DNA of 64,000 nt from Pseudomonas protegens CHA0 (GTDB lineage: Bacteria; Pseudomonadota; Gammaproteobacteria; Pseudomonadales; Pseudomonadaceae), in NCBI RefSeq assembly GCF_000397205.1, contig NC_021237.1, positions 2,357,001 through 2,421,000 of the forward strand, written 5' to 3'. Positions 18,703 to 27,721 of this stretch are shown here, piece after piece. The translations under genes were made by a program, and so were the position numbers. Numbering within the stretch: position 1 is the first letter of the stretch; every line of letters begins with the position of its first letter. The notes under the pieces are model-generated. The model saw nothing but the letters and a program-made list of their open reading frames with translations, was not told the DNA's origin and did not search any database.

Positions 18703-19059
18703 ATGGCTCGTGTAAAGCGTGGCGTCATTGCCCGTAAACGTCACAAAAAAATTCTGAAACTTGCTAAAGGCTACTACGGCGCTCGCTCGCGCGTATTCCG
18801 TGTTGCCAAGCAAGCGGTAATCAAGGCAGGCCAATACGCCTACCGTGACCGTCGTCAGAAAAAACGTCAGTTCCGCGCTCTGTGGATTGCTCGTATCAAC
18901 GCTGGTGCTCGTAATAACGGCCTGTCGTACAGCCGTCTGATCGCTGGCCTGAAAAAGGCGTCCATCGAGATCGACCGTAAGGTTCTGGCTGATCTGGCAG
19001 TGAACGAAAAAGCGGCGTTTGCTGCGATTGTCGAGAAAGCTAAAGCCACCTTGGCTTAA
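18703..19059 (+). CDS. rplT: 50S ribosomal protein L20
   Basis: 118 residues: [55 protein letters not shown], the canonical bL20 sequence with its long basic N-terminal extension and globular C-domain ([30 protein letters not shown]). Assembly protein of the 50S subunit and, in relatives, translational repressor of the rpmI-rplT unit. Confidence 0.98.
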   Translation: MARVKRGVIARKRHKKILKLAKGYYGARSRVFRVAKQAVIKAGQYAYRDRRQKKRQFRALWIARINAGARNNGLSYSRLIAGLKKASIEIDRKVLADLAVNEKAAFAAIVEKAKATLA

Positions 19060-19078
19060 GTACCCCCGACAGTCATCC

Positions 19079-20186
<1,108 letters not shown>

Positions 20187-20221
20187 TCGCGCGTCCGTAA
20201 CGAATCTATTAGGAGAGCAGG

Positions 20222-22600
20222 ATGAAATTCAGTGAACAATGGCTGCGCGGCTGGGTTAGCCCGCAGGTAAGTCGTGACGAGCTGGTAGCCCGTCTATCGA
20301 TGGCCGGTCTTGAGGTCGACAGCGTAACGCCGGCCGCCGGTGATTTCAGTGGCGTGGTAGTGGGCGAGGTGTTGAGCACCGAGCAGCACCCGGATGCCGA
20401 CAAGCTGCGCGTTTGCCAGGTCAGCAATGGTTCGGAGACCTTCCAGGTTGTCTGCGGCGCGCCGAACGTGCGCCCGGGCCTGAAGGTCCCGTTCGCCATG
20501 ATCGGTGCCCAGTTGCCGGGCGACTTCAAGATCAAGAAGGCCAAGCTGCGTGGAGTGGAATCCAACGGCATGCTGTGCTCCCAGGCTGAGCTGCAAATCG
20601 GTGAGGGCAATGACGGCCTCATGGAGTTGCCGGTCGATGCGCCGGTGGGTGAGGACGTTCGCACCTACCTGAGCCTGGACGATGCCAGCATCGAGGTCGA
20701 CCTGACCCCTAACCGCGGGGACTGCCTGTCCCTGGCCGGCATGGCCCGTGAAGTGGGTGCCTTGTACGCGGCCAAGGTGCAGCGTCCGGAAGTACCGGCG
20801 ATTCCTGCGGCGCATGACGAAGTGCGTCCAGTGGAAGTGCTGGCTCCGGCTGCCTGCCCACGTTACCTGGGGCGTGTCGTCCGCAATGTCGACCTGTCCA
20901 AGCCTACTCCGCTGTGGATGGTCGAGCGCCTGCGTCGCGCCGATGTACGCAGTATCGATGCTGCAGTGGACATCACCAACTACGTGATGCTCGAACTGGG
21001 CCAGCCGCTGCATGCCTTCGATCTTGCCGAGATCAATGGCGGCATCCGTGTACGAATGGCTGAAGAGGGCGAGAAGCTGGTATTGCTCGACGGTCAGGAA
21101 GTGACCCTGCGCAGCGATACCCTGGTGATTGCCGACCATACCCGAGCCCTGGCGATTGCCGGCGTGATGGGGGGTGAGCACAGTGGCGTCACCGCCAATA
21201 CCCGTGACGTATTCCTGGAAAGTGCCTTCTTCGACCAGATCGCGGTTGCTGGCAAGGCACGCTCCTATGGCCTGCATACCGATGCTTCCCATCGCTATGA
21301 GCGTGGTGTGGACTGGCAGCTTGCTCGCGAAGCCATGGAGCGGGCTACTGGCTTGCTGCTGGAAATCACGGGCGGCGACGCGGGGCCGATCATTGAAACG
21401 CTCAGCGAGCAGCATCTGCCATCCGTTGCGCCTGTCACCTTGCGCGCTGAACGCATCACTCAGATGCTGGGCATGGAAATCGACGGCCTCGAGGTAGAGC
21501 GTTTGCTCACCGCCCTGGGCCTGACTGTAACTGCCGATGGGGCAGGGCAGTGGCGTGTTGAGGTGCCGAGCCATCGCTTCGATATCAGTCTTGAGGTTGA
21601 CCTGATCGAAGAGCTGGCACGTCTTTATGGTTACAACCGTCTTCCGGTTCGCTATCCGCAGGCTCGTCTGGCGCCTCAAGCCAAGGCCGAGGCCGAGGGT
21701 GACCTGCCTGCTTTGCGTCGTTTGCTGGTTGCTCGTGGTTATCAGGAAGCGATCACCTACAGCTTCATCGATCCGAAGCTGTTCGAACTGTTCAACCCAG
21801 GCGTCGAACCGCTGTTGCTGGCCAATCCGATTTCGGCCGACATGGCAGCCATGCGTTCCTCTCTGTGGCCGGGCCTGGTCAAGGCGCTTCAGCACAACCT
21901 GAACCGTCAGCAGGATCGTGTCCGCATGTTTGAAAGCGGCCTGCGTTTTGTTGGTCAGCTGGAAGGTTTGAAGCAGCAGCCGATGCTGGCAGGTGTTGTA
22001 TGTGGCAGCCGCTTGCCTGAAGGCTGGGCGCAAGGTCGCGATGGCGTGGACTTCTTCGACGTCAAGGCGGATGTCGAAGCGGTACTGGGTTTTGCCGGTG
22101 CTCTTGATGCATTCACCTTTGTGCCGGGCAAGCATCCAGCGCTTCATCCTGGTCAGACGGCTCGCATCGAGCGTGACGGTCGTGAAGTCGGTTTCCTGGG
22201 GGCCATTCACCCAGAGCTGGCGAAGAATCTCGGCCTGGACCGCCCTGTCTATGTCTTTGAACTGGTCCTGAGTGAAGTGGCTCAAGGGCGTTTGCCGAAG
22301 TTCCATGAGCTGTCGCGCTTCCCGGAAGTGCGTCGAGACCTGGCATTGCTGGCGGATCGTGACGTGGCGGCCAGCGCCGTTCTGGACGTAATCCGTGAAA
22401 ATGCAGGTGAGTGGCTGACAGACCTAAGGCTGTTTGACGTCTATCAGGGTAAAGGCATTGATCCTCATAGAAAAAGCCTTGCCGTCGGCTTGACCTGGCA
22501 GCATCCATCGCGCACTCTTAACGACGATGAGGTGAACTCTACGACGCAAAATATCCTCACCTCGCTCGAACAAAGGTTGAACGCCACGTTAAGGAAGTGA
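20222..22600 (+). CDS. pheT: Phenylalanyl-tRNA synthetase beta subunit
   Basis: 792 residues, standard length. Domains in order: OB-fold tRNA-binding domain (~39-150; VVVGEVLSTEQHPDADKLRVCQV), B3/B4 editing domain, B5 (FDISLEVDLIEELARLYGYNRLP), catalytic-like core, and C-terminal ferredoxin-fold anticodon-binding domain (LPKFHELSRFPEVRRDLALL ... HPSRTLNDDEVN). AGGAGAG precedes ATG 20222. Co-transcribed with pheS (35-bp gap) and ihfA (3-bp gap). Confidence 0.98.
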   Translation: MKFSEQWLRGWVSPQVSRDELVARLSMAGLEVDSVTPAAGDFSGVVVGEVLSTEQHPDADKLRVCQVSNGSETFQVVCGAPNVRPGLKVPFAMIGAQLPGDFKIKKAKLRGVESNGMLCSQAELQIGEGNDGLMELPVDAPVGEDVRTYLSLDDASIEVDLTPNRGDCLSLAGMAREVGALYAAKVQRPEVPAIPAAHDEVRPVEVLAPAACPRYLGRVVRNVDLSKPTPLWMVERLRRADVRSIDAAVDITNYVMLELGQPLHAFDLAEINGGIRVRMAEEGEKLVLLDGQEVTLRSDTLVIADHTRALAIAGVMGGEHSGVTANTRDVFLESAFFDQIAVAGKARSYGLHTDASHRYERGVDWQLAREAMERATGLLLEITGGDAGPIIETLSEQHLPSVAPVTLRAERITQMLGMEIDGLEVERLLTALGLTVTADGAGQWRVEVPSHRFDISLEVDLIEELARLYGYNRLPVRYPQARLAPQAKAEAEGDLPALRRLLVARGYQEAITYSFIDPKLFELFNPGVEPLLLANPISADMAAMRSSLWPGLVKALQHNLNRQQDRVRMFESGLRFVGQLEGLKQQPMLAGVVCGSRLPEGWAQGRDGVDFFDVKADVEAVLGFAGALDAFTFVPGKHPALHPGQTARIERDGREVGFLGAIHPELAKNLGLDRPVYVFELVLSEVAQGRLPKFHELSRFPEVRRDLALLADRDVAASAVLDVIRENAGEWLTDLRLFDVYQGKGIDPHRKSLAVGLTWQHPSRTLNDDEVNSTTQNILTSLEQRLNATLRK

Positions 22601-22603
22601 CGT

Positions 22604-22906
22604 ATGGGGGCTCTGACGAAAGCTGAAATGGCCGAACGTCTCTACGAAGAGCTAGGCCTGAATAAACGCGAGGCCAAGGAATTGGTCGAGCTATTCTTTG
22701 AAGAAATCAGGCACGCTCTCGAAGATAACGAACAGGTCAAATTGTCCGGTTTCGGTAACTTCGACCTTCGGGATAAACGCCAGCGTCCTGGCCGCAACCC
22801 GAAAACGGGTGAAGAAATCCCGATCACGGCGCGCCGTGTGGTCACCTTTCGTCCAGGGCAGAAGTTGAAGGCCCGAGTTGAGGCTTATGCTGGAACCAAG
22901 TCATAA
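22604..22906 (+). CDS. ihfA: Integration host factor alpha subunit
   Basis: 100 residues: [35 protein letters not shown], then the DNABII signature [34 protein letters not shown], whose beta-arm Pro intercalates and bends DNA. Located as usual right after pheT. Its last 20 bases overlap the next gene. Confidence 0.98.
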   Translation: MGALTKAEMAERLYEELGLNKREAKELVELFFEEIRHALEDNEQVKLSGFGNFDLRDKRQRPGRNPKTGEEIPITARRVVTFRPGQKLKARVEAYAGTKS

Positions 22907-23243
22907 CGACGAGCTCCCGGTCATTCCGGGCAAGCGCTACTTCACCATTGGTGAAGTCAGTGAGCTCTGTGCGGTCAAGCCGCATGTGCTGCGTTATTGG
23001 GAGCAGGAGTTTCCTCAACTCAACCCCGTCAAGCGCCGCGGAAATCGCCGGTATTATCAGCGCCAGGATGTGCTGATGATCCGGCAGATCCGCGCGTTGC
23101 TTTATGACCAGGGGTTCACCATCGGCGGGGCGCGCCTGCGTCTTTCCGGTGATGAGGCCAAAGACGATACGACCCAGTACAAGCAATTGATCCGTCAGAT
23201 GATCTCTGAGCTGGAAGATGTGCTTGTGGTGCTAAAAAAGTAA
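22887..23243 (+). CDS. MerR-family transcriptional regulator
   Basis: 118 residues. [70 protein letters not shown] is a MerR winged helix-turn-helix, followed by a short helical tail ([22 protein letters not shown]) instead of a metal-binding domain. The start at 22887 gives an overlap with the 3' end of ihfA, indicating coupling. The ihfA-merR-tRNA-Pro order is common in Pseudomonas; effector and targets are unknown. Confidence 0.93.
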   Translation: MLEPSHNDELPVIPGKRYFTIGEVSELCAVKPHVLRYWEQEFPQLNPVKRRGNRRYYQRQDVLMIRQIRALLYDQGFTIGGARLRLSGDEAKDDTTQYKQLIRQMISELEDVLVVLKK

Positions 23244-23331
23244 TTCTCTGTTTTAAATACTTCCACTTTTCAAAAGCTTGCGGTATATTCCTCAACGTTT
23301 CCTGAGAAGTGAAATAGATTTCACGCCTAGT

Positions 23332-23408
23332 CGGGGCGTAGCGCAGTCCGGTAGCGCACTAGCATGGGGTGCTAGGGGTCGAGTGTTCGAATCACTCCGT
23401 CCCGACCA
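23332..23408 (+). tRNA. tRNA-Pro (anticodon GGG)
   Basis: 77 bases, cloverleaf readable by eye. Acceptor CGGGGCG pairs with the 3' CGTCCCG, anticodon stem CTAGC/GCTAG encloses the loop ATGGGGT (anticodon GGG), the T-loop is GTTCGAATC, and CCA is encoded. It marks the border between housekeeping genes and the prophage-like remnant. Confidence 0.97.
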
Positions 23409-23415
23409 TATTCCT

Positions 23416-23453
23416 AAAAGAGATCAAGCACTTAGCGGCTTGATCTCTTTTTT
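23416..23453 (+). terminator. Rho-independent terminator after tRNA-Pro
   Basis: AAAAGAGATCAAGC-ACTTAGCG-GCTTGATCTCTTTTTT: a perfect 14-base stem with A and T tracts, eight bases beyond the tRNA CCA end. Confidence 0.93.
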
Positions 23454-24048
23454 CGTTTAGAGGCGGCGCAAACTGATCGCGCTGGCGGTAGTTGAATTTC
23501 GTGCCCCGGTGGTTTTCTCATCGTTCCGTTGGGCATTTAGATAGAGACGCAAACAGCTCTCTGTCACAGGTCGGTACCCCCTTTCTCCTCCCATTCCTAT
23601 ACCAGGCTGGCATTCATTGGATGTTCGGTGTGGTCATGGCTGTTGTAGTGGCCGTCATTCCACGCTGCACACCCAACGATGATTATTCCGGTATGGCGCA
23701 CGAATGAAGGTCACATCCGTAAGCAGGATCATGCCTTTGTCCTGCAGGACTTCAGTCAATTCAACAAGTGTCTCTGCTTCGATAGTCATTGCTGTTACCT
23801 CGTCAGATTTACTGTGTTCATAGTTGTGGACTGAATCTGCGTTCGTGGAATTCAATTTTTCTGCGCGGTTGATTGGGTTCCCAAGTGGTAGCTGTGACCG
23901 GGTTCCAATCTGGGGCTTGGTGCCCGGATTGATGAGCGGGTTCGGCCTGGCTTGCTAGGTTATCGGCTCGATGGGGGGAGGGCGCACGGGTGGCAACTAC
24001 TCCTGCCACGTCCATGACTTGGCGCTTGTTACGGCTGGCTCACGCAGA
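23454..24048. other. Gene-poor remnant region beside tRNA-Pro
   Basis: About 600 bases with no convincing gene apart from one possible 44-codon ORF on the minus strand. No integrase is visible and I found no second copy of the tRNA 3' end in the next 4 kb. The composition and the phage-type genes that follow suggest a decayed insertion. Confidence 0.5.
23655..23789 (-). CDS. Possible small protein
   Basis: 44 codons, MTIEAETLVELTEVLQDKGMILLTDVTFIRAPYRNNHRWVCSVE, with GAGG eight bases before ATG 23789. The frame is open upstream to 23855. It resembles no family I know and may be a fragment of an older gene in the remnant region. Confidence 0.3.
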   Translation of the reverse strand: MTIEAETLVELTEVLQDKGMILLTDVTFIRAPYRNNHRWVCSVE

Positions 24049-24258
24049 CTAGTGGAGGGTGGCAATGCGCCGGTTTTCGCCAATCCTGATTCGGTCCAGC
24101 GCTCGGTTGAGTGCGTCCAGGGCATTGAGCAAGGCTTGTGCCTCGGTTTCCCTACCCTGACCCCAGAGGCGCTCGGCCATCTTGTTCAAGGCCTGGATGG
24201 AGCGCTCGATATCGGCGGCAGTGACTGCCTTGGCATCCTCCGGCTCTTTTCTAGGCAT
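24049..24258 (-). CDS. Small hypothetical protein, phage-like
   Basis: 69 residues: MPRKEPEDAKAVTAADIERSIQALNKMAERLWGQGRETEAQALLNALDALNRALDRIRIGENRRIATLH. It is all-helical and strongly charged with no signal peptide. GAGG precedes the ATG. Size and setting, in a run of minus-strand small genes ending in the XRE repressor, suit a phage accessory gene, but I do not recognise it. Confidence 0.55.
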   Translation of the reverse strand: MPRKEPEDAKAVTAADIERSIQALNKMAERLWGQGRETEAQALLNALDALNRALDRIRIGENRRIATLH

Positions 24259-24365
24259 GGGCTGAGGCCTCGATTCTGGTTTGCTGGCGAACTGGATGAT
24301 GGGTTTGCCAGTGTTCGATGGAGGGCTGTTTCCGGTTTGGTCTGGCGAGATTCATGGAAGGCCTG

Positions 24366-24650
24366 TCACTGACGACATTTCAAGGCCGCGGCTTGTATGT
24401 CGGAGGCGCTACCGACGTTGACGACGCTCATGCTGTCGGCGCCAAGTTCGGCTGCTTTATTGAAGGCCATATTCAGCGCGTCCCCATTGGAGGAGCCCTT
24501 CACGGTAAATGCCGTCAGAACCTTGCAGGCCTGTGCCGAGGAGGCCGTCACCAGATCGACCTGCCTTCCTGCTTCCGTCAGTTGTGTGGTGCAAGCCGAG
24601 ACCGAAGCCGCAGCGACGACAAGCAAGACAAGGCCACGCAGATTACGCAT
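24366..24650 (-). CDS. Small lipoprotein, DUF4156-like
   Basis: 94 residues. Lipoprotein signal MRNLRGLVLLVVAAASVSAC, then a mature domain with ACKVLTAFTVKGSSNGDALNMAFNKAAELGADSMSVVNV and a final Cys (ALKCRQ). The GADSMSVV segment and length resemble DUF4156 lipoproteins. AGGAGT lies before ATG 24650; the longer open frame has no extra similarity. Function unknown. Confidence 0.6.
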   Translation of the reverse strand: MRNLRGLVLLVVAAASVSACTTQLTEAGRQVDLVTASSAQACKVLTAFTVKGSSNGDALNMAFNKAAELGADSMSVVNVGSASDIQAAALKCRQ

Positions 24651-24709
24651 CACTGAACACTCCTGTCGACGAGGTTGTCGGCCTATCCCGGCCAGCCAGC
24701 CCCGGGCAA

Positions 24710-25438
24710 TCATCGCGAGTACATCGCCCACCAGAACACATGGCCCAGGATCGAGATCTGCTGTTCCTGGATTTCGGCGAAGCTATAGTCTTCGTCTGGA
24801 TGTTCATCCCGATTGAAGCTGCGCAGGCGCAGCCCGACCGGCAAACGGTAAACCTGCTTCACGCGCAACTGGCCATTGTGGTTGAGTGCATACATCTCCC
24901 CGTCGACTACATCCTTCAGGGCATTCCTGCCGACGTTCACGCCAACGGTTGCGCCGTCGCGCAGCACCGGGACCATGCTGTTGCCGCTGACCGACACGCA
25001 CTTGGCGTTGTTGAACTGTACGCCGTTCTGACGCAGATCTTTCTTGAAGAAGCGCAGCCGGGCGGTATCGCTTTCTTCGATGACAAACCGGCCCGAGCCT
25101 GCAGCCAGCTCCACCTCGTGAAGAAAGGGGACGTAGACCTCGTTGTCATCGAGCGGGGTCGCATCGTCCCAGGTCTCGATATCGTCCAAATGCACGCTTG
25201 GCTGGGTGCGTGCCGATGCGGTATCCGCGGCCTTGAGCATTTCTCCAACGCCTTCAGCGAGCCACATGGAGGAAACGCCGCATACCGAGGCAATCTGGGC
25301 GACAAAGGCCGTGGCCTTCGATTTGCCACGTTCCAGGTCGGAGATTGAGGTTTGGGTCAGGCCGGCACGTTCAGCGAGCTCTGTTTGATTGAGCTGGGCG
25401 TGGCGACGAGCTGTTTTGAGTCGATCTTTAAATTCCAT
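24710..25438 (-). CDS. XRE/S24 phage-type repressor (CI/PrtR-like)
   Basis: 242 residues. N-terminal helix-turn-helix NQTELAERAGLTQTSISDLERGKS (17-40). The C-terminal S24 peptidase domain has Ser154 in SGNSMVPVLRDG and Lys194 in LRVKQVYRL, the LexA/CI catalytic dyad. A candidate Ala113-Gly114 cleavage site (ELAAGSG) lies 41 residues before the Ser, like CI. RecA-stimulated self-cleavage and derepression after DNA damage are expected for this architecture. The gene faces away from com and llpA across three operator palindromes (25449-25514). The start is placed at MEFKDRLKTA; the frame extends 12 codons into operator 2 via TTG. Confidence 0.9.
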   Translation of the reverse strand: MEFKDRLKTARRHAQLNQTELAERAGLTQTSISDLERGKSKATAFVAQIASVCGVSSMWLAEGVGEMLKAADTASARTQPSVHLDDIETWDDATPLDDNEVYVPFLHEVELAAGSGRFVIEESDTARLRFFKKDLRQNGVQFNNAKCVSVSGNSMVPVLRDGATVGVNVGRNALKDVVDGEMYALNHNGQLRVKQVYRLPVGLRLRSFNRDEHPDEDYSFAEIQEQQISILGHVFWWAMYSR

Positions 25439-25448
25439 CCGCCCAGTA

Positions 25449-25514
25449 TTACGGGGGTTCCCATAAGCTTGCAAATGGGTATTCCTATATTGTACTATAT
25501 GGGTGTTCCCGTAA
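25449..25514. promoter_or_regulatory. Three repressor operators at 24-bp spacing
   Basis: Three 18-bp imperfect palindromes of the form TTAyGGG-N4-CCCrTAA: 25449-25466 (TTACGGGGGTTCCCATAA), 25473-25490 (AAATGGGTATTCCTATAT) and 25497-25514 (ATATGGGTGTTCCCGTAA). Their centres are exactly 24 bp apart. They occupy the intergenic space between the repressor and com, as in lambda OR. The middle site is the most degenerate. Confidence 0.8.
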
Positions 25515-25535
25515 GGGCGTCAGGCAGATAATCAA

Positions 25536-25718
25536 ATGGATTTGCAGATGTTAAAAGAATGCAGATGTGGAAGTTGCAATCGACTTCTCGCTCGAGTGGG
25601 CGAGTTTACTGAGCTCCAGATCAAATGTTCCCGCTGTGGAACCTTGAATCATGTAAAAGCCGCGAGTCTCGAGCTATCGCCAGGAGCGGCCAGGTGTGAC
25701 AGCGGCGTCGGTCATTGA
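25536..25718 (+). CDS. com: Com-like zinc-finger protein (Mu-type)
   Basis: 60 residues. CxxC pairs at residues 11-14 (CGSC) and 31-34 (CSRC) frame NRLLARVGEFTELQIKCSRCGTLNH, the pattern of phage Mu Com and its prophage relatives. Mu Com binds a stem-loop in mom mRNA and activates translation. No mom-like gene follows here. It is the first plus-strand gene after the operator array, with an alternative ATG four codons in. A large inverted repeat begins eight bases after its stop. Confidence 0.75.
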   Translation: MDLQMLKECRCGSCNRLLARVGEFTELQIKCSRCGTLNHVKAASLELSPGAARCDSGVGH

Positions 25719-25725
25719 GCCTGTG

Positions 25726-25769
25726 ATGCAACGGCTCGTCCGGGCCAGAGGCCCGAACTGCTGTTGCAT
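25726..25769. repeat. Interrupted inverted repeat downstream of com
   Basis: ATGCAAC (25726-25732) pairs with GTTGCAT (25763-25769), and CGGGCC (25741-25746) pairs with GGCCCG (25750-25755) around AGA, separated by near-symmetrical internal loops. There is no T-run. The rest of 25719-25962 shows no gene. Confidence 0.6.
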
Positions 25770-25962
25770 GACGGTTCCAGGCCGCGCGTAGCGCTGTCGC
25801 AGTCATTATTGGAATGGGTGGAGCTCTCACGCCGTGGTGGTCATAACTGCGCGTTGAAGCTATCGCCCCCTTCGTGAAAGCCAAGAGCTTCGATTTCCTC
25901 GCCTTTGAGCGACATGCAGGCGGAATCCTCCGCATCCATCATTCGACTCAATAGGTAACAAC

Positions 25963-26805
25963 ATGGCTTGGATTCGATACGACTTTACCGATAACGGCTC
26001 TTCTGTACTGCCGGCTCGCTACTACATGGCGCCGAACCAGTATCTTCAATCCCCCAACAAGCGCTTCAAGCTGCTCTTCCAGCCCGATGGCAACCTGGCA
26101 CTGTATGACGGCGCCCAGTTGGCATGGGTGGCTGACCAGAACACGCCGTTCACCAACGTGAGCAAGGGCAACAAGAAAGATCCGATGATGGTCTTCATGA
26201 ACTACGGCTTTGTCCTGGATGACCCGCTGCGTGGCCGTATCTGGTCGACCACTCCGAGTGACCCCACCATGGGTTCGCGCGAAGATGCCTCGCTGCGTGC
26301 GTTCACCCAGCTTCAGGACGACGGGAACATCGTCACTGTCGACACCATCCCGCACTGGTATGCGCCCAATGGTCGTGTATTCACCCCGGCGGTGGGTACG
26401 GCAATGATCATCAGCGGTCCGGCCGAGCTGGTACCGGGCCAGCTCTACAGCGCTGGCGATCACGCTCTGGTCTTCCAGGGCGATGGCAACCTGGTGGTGT
26501 ACGGGCCGAACTGGAGCGTGGTCTGGGCGACCTATACCCAGAACAAAGGTGGTGTGCGCTGCGTCATGCAGGCAGACGGCAACCTGGTGATCTACGCCGC
26601 GAACAATGCGGTCGTCTGGCAGAGCGGCACGGCTGGTCACCCCGGCGCAACCATCCGCCTGCAGGCCAACGGCAGTTTCACGATAGTGACCGAGCGGCCG
26701 ATCTGGGCCCGCTTCGGCTATACCCCGACCATCAAGCCGCCGCGTGTGTTCTACCCCGATCACAAGTGGAAAACCGGTAGCTACACCTGGGACAACGTGT
26801 TCTAA
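25963..26805 (+). CDS. llpA: Lectin-like bacteriocin LlpA
   Basis: 280 residues, two tandem monocot mannose-binding lectin (B-lectin) domains and a C-terminal extension. The C-terminal domain has intact QxDxNxVxY-type sites: QGDGNLVVY (172-180) and QADGNLVIY (203-211), plus a decayed third (QANGSFTIV). The N-terminal domain sites are degenerate: QPDGNLALY (40-48) and QDDGNIVTV (118-126). This intact-C/degenerate-N layout is typical of Pseudomonas LlpA. These proteins kill related pseudomonads by binding D-rhamnose-containing LPS and acting at BamA. There is no signal peptide, immunity gene or lysis gene beside it. GG in AATAGGTAACAAC serves as the ribosome site. Confidence 0.92.
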   Translation: MAWIRYDFTDNGSSVLPARYYMAPNQYLQSPNKRFKLLFQPDGNLALYDGAQLAWVADQNTPFTNVSKGNKKDPMMVFMNYGFVLDDPLRGRIWSTTPSDPTMGSREDASLRAFTQLQDDGNIVTVDTIPHWYAPNGRVFTPAVGTAMIISGPAELVPGQLYSAGDHALVFQGDGNLVVYGPNWSVVWATYTQNKGGVRCVMQADGNLVIYAANNAVVWQSGTAGHPGATIRLQANGSFTIVTERPIWARFGYTPTIKPPRVFYPDHKWKTGSYTWDNVF

Positions 26806-26818
26806 CGGCCTGCAAGAG

Positions 26819-26840
26819 GCCCCGCGACGATGCGGGGCTT
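26819..26840 (+). terminator. Terminator after llpA
   Basis: GCCCCGC-GACGAT-GCGGGGC followed by TTCT, 13 bases after the llpA stop. Confidence 0.75.
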
Positions 26841-26860
26841 CTACAGGCTTCACTCAAGGG

Positions 26861-26883
26861 CCCGGCAGGCTTGTTCTGCCGGG
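26861..26883. terminator. Second hairpin between llpA and the GNAT gene
   Basis: CCCGGCAG-GCTTGTT-CTGCCGGG, a perfect eight-base stem between convergent genes. No T-run, so efficiency is uncertain. Confidence 0.5.
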
Positions 26884-26915
26884 CTCTGCCCATTGGTGGC
26901 GCAGATTGAACGGGG

Positions 26916-27467
26916 TCACGAACGGGCAAGCGACAGCTGGCCTTCAAAGGCCGTGCGTTCAACCTTGAAAAACAGATTCTCCTGAGTACCGCCATTCACC
27001 TGCTTCAGGACGGTGTGCGACAACTGCCCGCCGATTTTCTCCATGGCTCGCTGTGAGCGGATATTCGAACCCGCAACATGGAACCAGACGGTGTCGACCC
27101 ACTGAAAGGCGTGCCCGAGCATCAGGTACTTGAGTTCCTTGTTGGCACTGCCCCCCCATTTTTCGCGCGCCAGAAAGGTGTAGCCGATGGCAACTTCACG
27201 CTGGTCCTCGTTGAACTCGTAGTAGCGGGAGCTGCCTGCAACCTTGCCGCTGTCGCGGTCGATCACGATCAGGGTGCTCTTGGCCGCCAGTGCGTCGTCG
27301 TACCATTGGCGAAATACCGGCTCCTGATAGCGGGTCGAGCTTTGGTGCTGAGCCCAGATCAAGGGATCGCAGGCGACGCCATACAGCGCCGCGAAGTCCA
27401 CGGCCTCAAGTGGGCGCAGTTCAAGTGATTCACCAACGAGCAGGGGCGAGAGGGGCAGCGATTGCAT
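26916..27467 (-). CDS. GNAT-family N-acetyltransferase (RimJ/RimL type)
   Basis: 183 residues. LELRPLEAVDFAALYGVACDPLIW is the usual N-terminal strand-helix. VAIGYTFLAREKWGGSANKELKYLMLGHAF carries the acetyl-CoA-binding motif A region, and AGSNIRSQRAMEKIGGQL is the conserved RimJ/RimL SxRAxEKxG segment. Substrate unknown (N-terminal amine or small molecule). ATG 27467 follows GGAGAT; the frame is open 20 codons further up. Confidence 0.85.
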   Translation of the reverse strand: MQSLPLSPLLVGESLELRPLEAVDFAALYGVACDPLIWAQHQSSTRYQEPVFRQWYDDALAAKSTLIVIDRDSGKVAGSSRYYEFNEDQREVAIGYTFLAREKWGGSANKELKYLMLGHAFQWVDTVWFHVAGSNIRSQRAMEKIGGQLSHTVLKQVNGGTQENLFFKVERTAFEGQLSLARS

Positions 27468-27721
27468 CAGTGATCTCCAAAGGACGAATGCATCTGTTTC
27501 GTTGCGCGAGGCTTGCTGGATGAGCAATATGCTCCGGTTGCATCACGGCTACGCGGGAGCCGGAACCTTAACAAGGCTCTGGCAGGCCTGAATAGCGCGG
27601 CACGGCTGCTGTTGGCCGCGAGTATCCCTGATCGGCCTGTGGCGCATCACCTGGTCAACCCCGCGCAATACTCAACAAGCGCGCAATCGCTCTGAGCACA
27701 TCAATGGATGGCAACGCGACG

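Noticed and set aside
23492..23707. 71-codon plus-strand ORF with a hydrophobic end beside tRNA-Pro
   Set aside because: No ribosome site and no recognisable pattern; the region looks like decayed sequence.
23332..27530. Attachment-site duplication of the tRNA-Pro 3' end
   Set aside because: I searched by eye for the CACTCCGTCCCGACCA end downstream and found no second copy, so phage boundaries cannot be set.
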